A stretch of DNA of 64,000 bases from Cereibacter_A sp052244495 (GTDB lineage: Bacteria > Pseudomonadota > Alphaproteobacteria > Rhodobacterales > Rhodobacteraceae). Positions 55,454 through 63,693 of this stretch are shown one piece after another. The translations under genes and the position numbers were made by a program. Within the stretch, counting starts at the first letter, position 1; each line of letters opens with the position of its first letter. Where the stretch lies: assembly GCA_052244495.1 (NCBI GenBank), contig JBQPXH010000008.1. The stretch is one strand, 5' to 3'. The notes below the pieces were generated by a model. The model had not been told where the DNA came from, made no database searches, and worked only from the letters and a program-made list of their open reading frames with translations.

Positions 55454-55802
55454 GGTTACAGCCTTTGCTTGAAGTAATCGTCTCGCCGCCGTTTCGCTGA
55501 TTTCTTCCCGGTCCGCCCGTTCCGATCTCCGCCTCGGCATGGGTTCAATAAGCCCCCGGAATGTGGCGGCACTTTGGTCACTGGTGGGTTTTTTGCGGAA
55601 CGGAAGATGGGGCCTGCCATCCTTTCGCAATGCGTTGCATCCGAAAGATAATTCGCGGATCCGGCACCGGCCGGAGGACCGGGACTGTGGGAAATGGGTC
55701 CTATTTTCGGCAAATCCGGACGGCCGGAGGAGGGATTCGTGGCCCGGATGGCCGCCTTGCCCTAGAATCGCGGGAAAACAACGACGAGCGGGCAGTCTTC
55801 CG
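55454..55802. other. 349-base gap upstream of the pilin operon
   Basis: A divergent promoter region between the major pilin and the lytic transglycosylase gene, noticeably less GC-rich, with TTTTTTG and several A/T runs. No clear sigma-70, sigma-54 or CtrA consensus was found. No gene is supported. Confidence 0.45.
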
Positions 55803-56684
55803 ATGCGAACCTGGAGTGGCGTGCTGATTCTCGCGCTGATGCTTGCCGCGCCCGCTCCGGCGGCGGCCGAGCTGAGCCCGGAGACCGACTTCACCTTCCG
55901 ACGGGTAAAGCCGCCGACTATGGGCGCGTCGAAGCGCATCACGGTGCAGATCGATCCTGCCGAGCAGGCGCGGCGGCTTGCAGCCCTTCCCAAGGTCCAG
56001 CCGCGCAAGCCGGACGCGGCGAAGGAGGCCCCGGCTTCGCTGCCGCCCGAGGCAGGCGGCGTCGAGCCAGGACCCACGCCGAAGGGCACTTCTTATGCCT
56101 GGTTCTGGGACAAGGTTCCCGTGGCGATCGGTGCCGTGCAGGACCGATTCCCGCTTGCCCTTGCCAGCCTGTCACAGGGCCCCGAGGGAGCCTCGGTACG
56201 GGCGCCGCGGATGCAGCACATGCAGCAGATCGCCGAACGCTACGGGCTCGACATCCTTAAGGCCACGCTTGGCACGCGGGTGTCGCCGGCGCTGGTCCTC
56301 GCCGTCATCGGGATCGAGAGCGGCGGTCGCGTCAGCGCGGTCAGCTCGGCCGGGGCGCAGGGCCTGATGCAGCTGATTCCCGCGACGGCCAAGCGCTTCG
56401 GCGTCGCGGATTCGCTCGACCCGGTGCAGAATATTGCAGGAGGCGTTGCCTATCTCGACTGGCTCATGGGCGAGTTCGGGGGCGACCCGCTGATGGTGCT
56501 GGCCGCCTACAACGCCGGCGAAGGGGCCGTGCGCGCCAACGGAGGCGTGCCGCCCTATGCCGAGACGAGGGATTACGTCCCGAAGGTGCTGGCGGCCTGG
56601 CAGGTGGCGCAGGGGCTTTGCCTCACGCCACCCGAACTGGTCTCGGATCCCTGTGTCTTCCGGATCGTGTCGGCGGGCCTCTGA
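55803..56684 (+). CDS. lytic transglycosylase, SLT domain
   Basis: A 293-residue exported protein with signal MRTWSGVLILALMLAAPAPA. The SLT domain (about residues 150-265) carries the catalytic Glu in VIGIESGGRVSAVSS, then GAQGLMQLIPATAKRFGV, NIAGGVAYLDWLMGEFGGDP and MVLAAYNAGEGAVRANGGVP, followed by YVPKVLAAW. It cleaves peptidoglycan glycan strands with anhydro-ring formation. Its divergence from the pilin operon suggests it may open the wall for pilus assembly; that link is inference. Confidence 0.94.
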   Translation: MRTWSGVLILALMLAAPAPAAAELSPETDFTFRRVKPPTMGASKRITVQIDPAEQARRLAALPKVQPRKPDAAKEAPASLPPEAGGVEPGPTPKGTSYAWFWDKVPVAIGAVQDRFPLALASLSQGPEGASVRAPRMQHMQQIAERYGLDILKATLGTRVSPALVLAVIGIESGGRVSAVSSAGAQGLMQLIPATAKRFGVADSLDPVQNIAGGVAYLDWLMGEFGGDPLMVLAAYNAGEGAVRANGGVPPYAETRDYVPKVLAAWQVAQGLCLTPPELVSDPCVFRIVSAGL

Positions 56685-56694
56685 GGCCCGCGGT

Positions 56695-56718
56695 GGAGCG
56701 GCCGTTACCAGCCGCTCC
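56695..56718. terminator. bidirectional terminator between the transglycosylase and CoA-transferase genes
   Basis: GGAGCGGC (56695-56702), an 8-base loop and GCCGCTCC (56711-56718) lie between convergent genes. No U tract is visible on either side. The stem is the same as that at 51751-51771. Confidence 0.65.
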
Positions 56719-56726
56719 GTGAGGTG

Positions 56727-57356
56727 TCATCCGACGATGGTCGCCTCGGTTGCGGCGCGGAGCTCGTCCTCGGTCACGCCCTCGGCGCATTCGACGATCT
56801 TCAGCCCGCCCGGCACCACGTCGAGCACGCCGAGATTGGTCACGATGCGATTGACCACTCCCTTGCCGGTCAGGGGCAGGGTGCATTCCTTCAGCACCTT
56901 CGACTCGCCGTGCTTCGAGGTGTGGTCCATCACCACCACCACGCGCTGCACGCCCGCCACCAGGTCCATCGCCCCGCCCATGCCCTTCACGAGCTTGCCC
57001 GGGATCATCCAGTTCGCAAGGTCGCCGTTCTCGGCCACTTCCATCGCGCCGAGGATCGCCATGGCAATCTTGCCGCCGCGGATCATCGCGAAGCTCTGCG
57101 CGCTGTCGAAATAGGCGGTCTTGGGCAGCTCGGTGATGGTCTGCTTGCCGGCATTGATCAGGTCGGCGTCCTCCTCGCCCTCCCAGGGGAAGGGGCCCAT
57201 CCCGAGCATCCCGTTTTCGGATTGCAGCGTCACTTCGATCCCTTCGGGGATGTAGTTGGCCACCAGCGTCGGGATGCCGATCCCGAGGTTGACGTACCAG
57301 CCGTCCTGAAGCTCCTGCGCGGCGCGCGCCGCCATCTGGTTGCGGTCCCAGGCCAT
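56727..57356 (-). CDS. 3-oxoacid CoA-transferase subunit B
   Basis: A 209-residue beta subunit (ScoB/AtoA type). The catalytic Glu motif reads LQSENGMLGMGPFP. Other family traits are LGIGIPTLVANYIPEGIEVT, GGAMDLVAGVQRVVVVMDHT and CTLPLTGKGVVNRIVTNLGV. With subunit A it moves CoA between succinyl-CoA and a 3-oxoacid, or a similar pair, in ketone-body or fatty-acid use. It follows subunit A by 14 bp. Confidence 0.95.
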   Translation of the reverse strand: MAWDRNQMAARAAQELQDGWYVNLGIGIPTLVANYIPEGIEVTLQSENGMLGMGPFPWEGEEDADLINAGKQTITELPKTAYFDSAQSFAMIRGGKIAMAILGAMEVAENGDLANWMIPGKLVKGMGGAMDLVAGVQRVVVVMDHTSKHGESKVLKECTLPLTGKGVVNRIVTNLGVLDVVPGGLKIVECAEGVTEDELRAATEATIVG

Positions 57357-57370
57357 GATCTCTCTCCCCC

Positions 57371-58069
57371 TCAGGCGCGCTTGCGCACGGTGCGCTGTTC
57401 GATGCGTTTCTCGTGCTGGCCCTGGATCAGGCGGTGCACGTAGATCCCCGGCAGGTGGATCGAGTCGGGGTCGAGGCTGCCCATCGGCACGATCTCCTCG
57501 ACCTCGACGACGCAGACCTTGCCGCAGGTCGCGGCCGGCGGGTTGAAGTTGCGCGCGGTCTTGCGGAAGACGAGGTTGCCGCTCGGATCCGCCTTCCAGG
57601 CCTTCACGATCGACAGGTCCGCCACGATCCCGCGCTCGAGGATGTAGGTCTCGCCATCGAACTCCTTGTGCTCCTTGCCTTCGGCGATGACGGTGCCCAC
57701 GCCGGTCTTCGTATAGAAGCCCGGGATGCCTGCGCCGCCCGCCCGCATCCTCTCGGCGAGCGTGCCCTGCGGGTTGAACTCGAGCTCGAGCTCGCCCGAG
57801 AGATACTGCCGCATGAACTCGGCGTTCTCGCCGACATAGGAGGAGATCATCTTCTTGACCTGCCGCGTCTCGAGCAGCACGCCAAGTCCGAAGCCGTCCA
57901 CGCCCGCATTGTTCGACGCGATGGTGAGATCCTTCGTTTCGGCGTCGCGGATCGCCTGGATCAGCAGCTCGGGAATGCCGCAGAGGCCGAAGCCACCTGC
58001 AGCGATCAGCATTCCGTCGAACAGCAGCCCGTCCAGCGCGGCGGCGGCGCTGTCGTAGACCTTCTTCAT
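57371..58069 (-). CDS. 3-oxoacid CoA-transferase subunit A
   Basis: A 232-residue alpha subunit (ScoA/AtoD type) starting MKKVYDSAAAALDGLLFDGM. Typical stretches are IAAGGFGLCGIPELLIQAIR, TIASNNAGVDGFGLGVLLET, ISSYVGENAEFMRQYLSGEL, ELEFNPQGTLAERMRAGGAG and GIPGFYTKTGVGT. It forms the operon with subunit B just downstream. The ATG at 58069 gives the normal length. Confidence 0.95.
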   Translation of the reverse strand: MKKVYDSAAAALDGLLFDGMLIAAGGFGLCGIPELLIQAIRDAETKDLTIASNNAGVDGFGLGVLLETRQVKKMISSYVGENAEFMRQYLSGELELEFNPQGTLAERMRAGGAGIPGFYTKTGVGTVIAEGKEHKEFDGETYILERGIVADLSIVKAWKADPSGNLVFRKTARNFNPPAATCGKVCVVEVEEIVPMGSLDPDSIHLPGIYVHRLIQGQHEKRIEQRTVRKRA

Positions 58070-58142
58070 GGAGACCTCCCGAAAATTCTCGCAGGAATTT
58101 GTGGCGGACGCTCCGCAGCCTGTCAATCGCCGCGCCGCGGCG

Positions 58143-58790
58143 TCAGCGCCGGGCAACGACCACCGGGCTGTCGCCTTCGAACAGCAGCAGTGTCCCGCCC
58201 TCGGCGATGTCGAACCGGCTGACCCGCTCGAGAGCGGAGAGGAACCGGCTCTCGAACCCCCTGCCGGGGCAGGCCATGCGCGTACCGGCAAGCGGGCCGA
58301 TGTCCAGACCTTCTCCGGTCGTCGCGTAGCTGCCGAGGAAGCGGTTGCAGCCTCCGTTGCCGGTGATCCGGTCGCCCTCGATCGAGAACGTCACGCCGAA
58401 CGGGGCAGGGGCGCCCGCGACGCGCTCGACGATCCAGTTCCCCTGCAGGAGCGCCGAGGGCTCGCCGCCGCAGCCCTGCAGCGGCGGCTCTTCCAGCAAC
58501 GTGACGGAAAGCGGATAGGGCATCCCGGACATGATGTCGTGGCAGAGGCCGGGCCGGATCTCGAAGGCAATCGAGGGGGTGACGTAGCGAACGGCTCCGC
58601 GCCGACGTCGGGGATCGGGCAGGGGGGCGGTGAGGGTCTCGCCGGACTGACGCAGCAGGCTCATGCCCTCGGGTCCAGCCTTGAGGAGCCATCCGGGCTC
58701 CTGTCCGCGCGCCGTCAGGGGCAGGTAGGTCTCTCCCCCTGCCGGCAGAGTGCAGGCGGCAAGCAGGACGGCGAGACCGAGGATGCGCAT
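58143..58790 (-). CDS. META/HslJ-domain exported lipoprotein-like protein
   Basis: A 215-residue protein starting MRILGLAVLLAACTLPAGGE, with a possible lipobox Cys. The N-terminal half (YLPLTARGQEPGWLLKAGPE, IRPGLCHDIMSGMPYPLSVT) resembles the membrane-associated domain often found with META proteins. The C-terminal META domain has GNWIVERVAGAPAPFGVTFS, GDRITGNGGCNRFLGSYATT and GPLAGTRMACPG. HslJ-type proteins relate to heat and novobiocin resistance in other bacteria; the role here is unknown. Confidence 0.82.
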   Translation of the reverse strand: MRILGLAVLLAACTLPAGGETYLPLTARGQEPGWLLKAGPEGMSLLRQSGETLTAPLPDPRRRRGAVRYVTPSIAFEIRPGLCHDIMSGMPYPLSVTLLEEPPLQGCGGEPSALLQGNWIVERVAGAPAPFGVTFSIEGDRITGNGGCNRFLGSYATTGEGLDIGPLAGTRMACPGRGFESRFLSALERVSRFDIAEGGTLLLFEGDSPVVVARR

Positions 58791-58909
58791 GTGGACCTCC
58801 CTTTCCGTCGGGACCTTCCCTCCGGTGCGGCATGTAACTTCGGAAGCCCGGCGCGCGTCAACCGCGTCCCTTGTCCGCGCTGCCGGGGCCGCTATTGTCG
58901 CGCGGCGAA

Positions 58910-58995
58910 GCCCGCGTGGTGAAATGGTAGACACTGGGGACTTAAACTCCCCTGGCCGGAAGGCCGTGCCGGTTCGAGCCCGGCCGCGGGCACCA
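58910..58995 (+). tRNA. tRNA-Leu (anticodon TAA)
   Basis: An 86-base class II cloverleaf: acceptor GCCCGCG pairs with CGCGGGC (58985-58991), then A and an encoded CCA. The anticodon stem GGGGA / TCCCC surrounds the loop CTTAAAC, giving TAA at 58943-58945. The T-arm is GGTTCGAGCCC-type. DNA past its 3' end is much less GC-rich, as expected for a tRNA used as an integration target. Confidence 0.95.
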
Positions 58996-59603
58996 CCCTG
59001 CACATGCGCGACGCCGGACGCCGGCCAGAGACCTGCGGCTTCGCTACCGAGGTCATCCGCGAGACGACCAGTGCGCGGGGCGCGTCCACCCCGATCGGGG
59101 GACCACTACGGGAGAAGAGGGGATCTGGTAGGCCCGGAGGGCGGCCCAAGAGTTGCCCGAGGCCCAGCAATATCAGGCGCGCAGTGTCCCATGCCCGGCA
59201 GGACCGTCTCTAACAGGATCAAGGGGTTAGGAGGCCGGTGTCCCACGCCGTCTTGATCAGTCGTCGTGCGGGCGTGCGTCCGTATGCGTTTCTCTGCGAG
59301 CCGGTCGTGCTTGACCAGTGTGGCCGGCTTGCAAGGCAGGGAGCGTCTGCAGCCAGCCCTAAGCGGACTCACGAAACTCATGCATCATCGCCTGAGGGCA
59401 ATGCGCGCGTCCTGCCACAGACCACACGAAGCATAGTATGTGCAGCGCGTAGAACATCTGTTAGCAGGGTGCGCTTGTCACCTCTGCCTGAGCAAAGACC
59501 CCGCCGGCCTCACGAGGGCGGAAATGCAAGTTGGTTGACAAATGTAGCAAATTTTCGTATATAGTTGCTCAACGCGTATCGCGTCCAAGTGGGAGACACG
59601 TCT
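58996..59603. other. 608-base gap at the left edge of the AT-richer island
   Basis: No gene is supported. The first ~200 bases keep host-like GC; composition then drops. Short open frames exist on both strands (for example 59106-59381 minus) but none has a good RBS or recognisable product. The right end carries the promoter described at 59535-59563. A decayed mobile-element end is possible. Confidence 0.5.
59535..59563 (+). promoter_or_regulatory. sigma-70 promoter of the island gene pair
   Basis: TTGACA (59535-59540), a 17-bp AT-rich spacer and TATATA (59558-59563): a near-consensus housekeeping promoter, unlike most in this window. The coding start at GTG 59604 lies about 35 bases past the expected transcription start. 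Confidence 0.8.
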
Positions 59604-60263
59604 GTGCTCAAGGCCGATGTATTTGTGAGGGATCAGATCAAGCCAAACCTTTGGCCGAAGTTCTCGACCCTATTGCGTACTGCCTATGCGGCAGCTGATG
59701 AATTGGTTCGAGACATCCCGATCCTTCAAGTGAAGAGCGCGCAGGATAACAAGGGGCGCATCATTAGTTGGGCGGTGGACTTCGCTCTCGAGCGGGCCGT
59801 TGAGATGGGGACGATACCATGCGAATGCCGGTGGCGTCCGTTTGACGAGCCTACCGGGCGTTACTTGGAGCTACGTTTTGCTCATTCCCGCCTTACCATC
59901 AGCCAAGTTGCTAATCCAAGCAGGCAGCCAAGGAACGTTGGGTTCAGAGAGAATGCTCGCTTAGGCAACGGCCAGTGGGCTTTCGACTTCTCAGGCGAGG
60001 TGATTGAAAAGGAGGAAGAAGTTATCGATCTCCCGCACATCCTTTTTCTTCATGGTCATCAAAGCTTGCAGTTCGCTTATCTGGCGGTGCCCTCGCATAT
60101 CTCCAAGTGCTCCTTCCTTTGGCGAAGCCAGAACTTGATGCATCTGCCGCATGAGGTTCCCCAAGAAGGTCCGGCGCCGGAGGATACGGATTATGATCTA
60201 AACGAAATGGAACTTCTGAAAGAGCGGATTGAAAGGTGGCGGAAAGATAATGGTCAGGACTGA
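59604..60263 (+). CDS. unknown protein coupled to an ImmA/IrrE regulator
   Basis: A 219-residue protein starting at GTG 59604, supported by GGGAG upstream and by the promoter position, which excludes an earlier TTG. Features seen: LWPKFSTLLRTAYAAADELV, WRPFDEPTGRYLELRFAHSR, SRQPRNVGFRENARLGNGQW and PHILFLHGHQSLQFAYLAVP, ending in a charged helix. No signal or membrane helix. The Asn-rich basic patch GFRENARL and the following GHxxLxFAxLxxP pattern recur, as far as I recall, in proteins beside ImmA/IrrE genes, which suggests an effector or toxin partner. It overlaps the next gene by 14 bp. Function unknown. Confidence 0.83.
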   Translation: MLKADVFVRDQIKPNLWPKFSTLLRTAYAAADELVRDIPILQVKSAQDNKGRIISWAVDFALERAVEMGTIPCECRWRPFDEPTGRYLELRFAHSRLTISQVANPSRQPRNVGFRENARLGNGQWAFDFSGEVIEKEEEVIDLPHILFLHGHQSLQFAYLAVPSHISKCSFLWRSQNLMHLPHEVPQEGPAPEDTDYDLNEMELLKERIERWRKDNGQD

Positions 60264-61443
60264 CAACGTCGTCGGCTTCCCGGGACCCAAGGTTCGCCGG
60301 ACAGCTGGCCGACTACTTGTAGCTGAACGACTGACCGAGGCGAGGCTTGCTGCCCGGCTGACGCAAACCGAATTGGCTCTTGCGATCGGTGTTAGCCGGC
60401 AAGCAGTATCTACCTATGAATTGGGTACAAAGAGCCCGGAGCCCGCGACCATGCACGCAATCTCTCATGTTTTGGGGCAGCCTATTTCGTTCTTCACTAA
60501 GACCGAACATACCGCATTCGGCGCGTTCAGTCCTAATTTCTTTCGGAAAGTTGGGGCCGATACCAAGCGGCGCAATTTGGCATGTGAAGTATATGCCAAG
60601 TGGTTTGCGGCGTCTGTTCACGCTTTCGATGAAATTGCAAATCTTCCCGCGGTGGATGTGCCTCAGTTTGAACCTGAGGACGGACTGGAAAGCGCTTACA
60701 CTGAGGAAGAAATTGAAACTATTGCGGAGAAGGTCAGGCAGCATTTCGGCCTCGGATGGGGCCCCATCACCAATGTTATACGTCTTCTGGAAGTGAAGGG
60801 CGTTTCCATTTGTCGCTTGGAAATTGAAGGGGAGAATATCGAAGCGTTCTCTTATTGGTCGGGAGAACGGCCCTTCATCTTCCTGGCGTCAGACAAAGGA
60901 AGTGCGGCTCGTGCGCGTTTCGATGTAGCTCATGAGTTGGGGCATCTCTGCTTGCATGGTTGGGTCTCCGCAGTAGAGATCGAGGACGCTGCTCGACTGA
61001 AGCAAATGGAGGCAGAGGCTAACCGTTTTGCGGGGGCGTTCCTTCTGCCGCGCAAGTCGTTCCCGAATGAGGTTTATTCGCCTCGAGCGGAAGCGTTCAT
61101 CCCGCTTAAAGAACGGTGGAAGGTGGCTATCCAGGCGATGGTCTATCGCTGCAAAGATCTTGGATTGTTTGATGAGCGGCAGGTCACGAACATCTATAAG
61201 CAAATTTCTTTCAAGAAATGGAGAACAAAGGAGCCGCTAGATGGCGCATGCGGCATACCATTAGAGCGCCCGACTCTGCTTAGAACGATAGCTGAGCTAA
61301 TCCTGTCAAAGGGTCAGACCACTATTGAAGAAATCTGCAATGGCCTCGCGTTCGCGCCGTCAGTGATCGAGCAGATGTGGGGACTTGAAGCAGGAGTTTT
61401 GCGGATGCCACATGAGACGGAGTTTTTGCCAACACTTAAATAA
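60250..61443 (+). CDS. XRE HTH plus ImmA/IrrE metallopeptidase regulator
   Basis: A 397-residue protein: an N-terminal XRE HTH (ARLAARLTQTELALAIGVSR, QAVSTYELGTKSPEPAT) and a central ImmA/IrrE (DUF955) zinc peptidase with the HExxH motif in FDVAHELGHLCLHG and the downstream Glu region QMEAEANRFAGAFLLPRKSF. ImmA-type proteins cleave partner repressors or antitoxins in mobile elements. A C-terminal ~100-residue region (GQTTIEEICNGLAFAPSVIE) is winged-helix-like. The ATG at 60250 follows GGAAAG. It is translationally coupled to the gene upstream. As a pair this resembles a toxin-antitoxin or element-control module. Confidence 0.92.
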   Translation: MVRTDNVVGFPGPKVRRTAGRLLVAERLTEARLAARLTQTELALAIGVSRQAVSTYELGTKSPEPATMHAISHVLGQPISFFTKTEHTAFGAFSPNFFRKVGADTKRRNLACEVYAKWFAASVHAFDEIANLPAVDVPQFEPEDGLESAYTEEEIETIAEKVRQHFGLGWGPITNVIRLLEVKGVSICRLEIEGENIEAFSYWSGERPFIFLASDKGSAARARFDVAHELGHLCLHGWVSAVEIEDAARLKQMEAEANRFAGAFLLPRKSFPNEVYSPRAEAFIPLKERWKVAIQAMVYRCKDLGLFDERQVTNIYKQISFKKWRTKEPLDGACGIPLERPTLLRTIAELILSKGQTTIEEICNGLAFAPSVIEQMWGLEAGVLRMPHETEFLPTLK

Positions 61444-61509
61444 GGCCTTTTGCATTATGTTTCGCACGGGATGTGAAGATGTCGGCACATTAACAAGGTC
61501 TGTTGCGAT

Positions 61510-61541
61510 GGCCGCCTGAGCCGACTGCTCAGCAGGCGGCC
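61510..61541 (+). terminator. hairpin after the ImmA/IrrE gene
   Basis: GGCCGCCT-GAGC, loop CGACT, GCTC, a 3-base bulge, AGGCGGCC. It lies about 67 bases past the stop between convergent genes. No U run follows, so it is only terminator-like. Confidence 0.5.
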
Positions 61542-61678
61542 AAAGCCGATTAATGGGCGGTTGTGCCTTGCCTTCAACTAGGCTCTGCTGCTCGCCGCAA
61601 GCAATATACGAGCCATCGCTCTTTAAGGCAGGGGCAGCGGAACGGGCTGCCTCCGACGTGAAGATCCCTAATTTCAAT

Positions 61679-63328
61679 TCATTTGTGCGCGAAGAATAAC
61701 CCCATAGGTGACCTCTTCAGTTCGTGGTGCGCATCGCGAAGCTCCCGGAACCGTTCCGGAATTTCTTTTAACTTGGGCGCATCGACCACTTGATTGATGG
61801 CGAATGCGGCAGCGCCAAAGGCGGGTGTTCCAGTTGCAATAGCCGCAAGTTCTACTGCTCCAGAGACTATCCACGAACCCAAGTCTTGGCCCGCAAATCT
61901 CATCCCTTTCTTTCTTAAATCTGCAATGTTCTCTTGGTGCTTGTGGAAGGCTGCCTGCACATTGTCAACTATTTGATCGCTGGAGCGAAAGAACGCTTCC
62001 GGCTTTGCAGCGGCGATCTCCCTCACGCCGGCCGATAGCATTTCACGTATCTCATGGAATGCTCCTTGCTGCCGCATCTCTATGAGCGCGTTTGGAGGGA
62101 TAGTTCCCAGCCACTGCATGTCCGTGTCCGCAACGCGCTGCAAGCCCCTAACCATATGCAAGTGTGTGACGTCGTCATCCGCTAGAGCGGAGTTGTATTC
62201 CAGTTTCCAGTTGAAGTACTTCCAAGAAGTTGGGGCATCTATCAGCGGCGTGCCTTGCAGGTAGCGGCTCTTTAGCAAAATGTCAGTCGCTTGCATCATG
62301 CGACCTATACACTGGCTGGCGATCACGTCTCCGGCTCCATTTCCGGCCGAAAACATACTCTGAACGTGCGTACTGGATCGTCTAATTTGATCTTCTAAGG
62401 TACCTGTCCAACCGGTGTCAAAGAGTAATCGCTCCCGGTCGACGATCTCCCGTACGGCTCTGTCCGGCGTATCGAGCTTCGCTGTAAATCCGAACAACTC
62501 TTCAGTAGACTCAAATTTCCTGCCAAAGATCTTCCCGGCATGAATGAGCCCGTCTCTTTCCGCCACCCTCTTAAGGAATTCCACCTCCTCGGCATCCACT
62601 GAAGATTTAAAGGGTGTGACTACAACGATTGGGTTTTCGAGTTTGGCTAAGGCTAGGTCCTTGTACTGCATCAGATTGATGGCATGCTTCACAAGGTAGT
62701 AGGCTTGAATCTCTGGGGCGGCGCGCTCAAAAATCTGTCGGGTGTGCCAAAAAGGGTCGGACAATATTATCGTGTCCAAATACAATCCGGTGCTGCTGGC
62801 AATGTTGCGCTGGTAGGAAGGAAAGAGATCCCCCCCGTACACTGCCTTCGTTCCTGCCAAGTCCTGCACATGGTAATGCGAACAATCTGCAATTGCCGAC
62901 CAGAACTCCTGAAGCCCTTCGAGAAACCTTGGGATTTGAGGATGTATGTCAGCCACTGCCGAAGGTTGTCGAGCTACTGCCTTAGCAAAGATATGCGCAT
63001 CATAACCCTTTTCACCCGCCTCTTTAACAAAGAAATCCAAATTCTCTTCGATGTATTTAAAATACGTGTTGGTTATGTCTTCGAGCGAAGTCGCGCCCTT
63101 TACTTCTTCACGCTGTTTTGCAGCTGCCGCCATCATGGCCATTGCGCGAACTCGGCCATCAACAGTCGACAAGTCAATCTTCCCGTCGGCTCCGTAACGG
63201 ACAGCACTTAGGCTCTTCTCGAGGTCGGCAGCGAGATGCTTCGCGACGTGAATCTTGCCTTCTTCAAATTTAGCTCGAAGGACCTCCAACCGCCAACGGA
63301 GTTCTTCGTCGTAATCTTCTGGGGTCAT
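61679..63328 (-). CDS. orphan 549-residue protein of unknown family in the island
   Basis: A 549-residue protein with much lower GC and different codon use from the host genes. The N-terminal 70 residues form charged amphipathic helices (YDEELRWRLEVLRAKFEEGK). The middle includes LYLDTIILSDPFWHTRQIFE, IVVVTPFKSSVDAEEVEFL and TSWKYFNWKLEYNSALADDD. A C-terminal hydrophobic stretch (about residues 484-520) reads LGSWIVSGAVELAAIATGTP and AFGAAAFAINQVVD and could insert in a membrane. I recognise no domain and no nuclease, helicase or protease motif. A TATAAT-like -10 lies near 63358-63363 on its strand. It is a candidate defence or effector protein by location only. Confidence 0.85.
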   Translation of the reverse strand: MTPEDYDEELRWRLEVLRAKFEEGKIHVAKHLAADLEKSLSAVRYGADGKIDLSTVDGRVRAMAMMAAAAKQREEVKGATSLEDITNTYFKYIEENLDFFVKEAGEKGYDAHIFAKAVARQPSAVADIHPQIPRFLEGLQEFWSAIADCSHYHVQDLAGTKAVYGGDLFPSYQRNIASSTGLYLDTIILSDPFWHTRQIFERAAPEIQAYYLVKHAINLMQYKDLALAKLENPIVVVTPFKSSVDAEEVEFLKRVAERDGLIHAGKIFGRKFESTEELFGFTAKLDTPDRAVREIVDRERLLFDTGWTGTLEDQIRRSSTHVQSMFSAGNGAGDVIASQCIGRMMQATDILLKSRYLQGTPLIDAPTSWKYFNWKLEYNSALADDDVTHLHMVRGLQRVADTDMQWLGTIPPNALIEMRQQGAFHEIREMLSAGVREIAAAKPEAFFRSSDQIVDNVQAAFHKHQENIADLRKKGMRFAGQDLGSWIVSGAVELAAIATGTPAFGAAAFAINQVVDAPKLKEIPERFRELRDAHHELKRSPMGLFFAHK

Positions 63329-63693
63329 CTCACGTCCCGCTGTGTTGGTGAGCCTGAATTATAGGAAAGACGTTCGGTATCTCGGGCCTTTCCGCCCTAT
63401 GCAGCGTTGACGTTATTGCCCTGAGCAGCATCCCGCAATTGCAATATAGAGCCTCAATCAGATATTCATCTGTCCCCAATAACAGACCCGGGCTCTTCAC
63501 GGCATCAGTCAGGCGACCGACTTTCGGGGCGGATCTAGCGCAGGCAGCCTTCCGCCAACTCGTGGAACTGGTGCAGCGAAAGACCGGAAGCTGCGCCGCG
63601 CTATAGATCGTGCAGCAGGTGCTCGGGTCCGCTTCCTGCGCATTGCGGTCATAGGAGCGCGGCTAGTTGCCGCGCCCCGGACAAGCGAGATGC
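63329..63693. other. 365-base gap between the orphan gene and the holin-like gene
   Basis: The orphan gene's -10-like element is at 63358-63363. The rest is mixed composition, rising toward host-like GC. A frame of about 100 codons without a start codon exists on the minus strand but has no coding support. No att-type repeat of the tRNA end was found. Confidence 0.45.

Noticed and set aside
59106..59381. Minus-strand frame of 91 codons in the gap after tRNA-Leu(TAA)
   Set aside because: No Shine-Dalgarno, Pro/Arg/Ala-rich composition and no recognisable product.
61360..61677. Minus-strand frame of 105 codons between the ImmA/IrrE gene and the orphan gene
   Set aside because: It starts directly after the orphan gene stop, overlaps the end of the ImmA/IrrE gene antisense, and has no RBS or familiar motif.
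63380..63680. Minus-strand open stretch of about 100 codons left of the holin-like gene
   Set aside because: No start codon in frame before the stretch begins and no coding-like composition.
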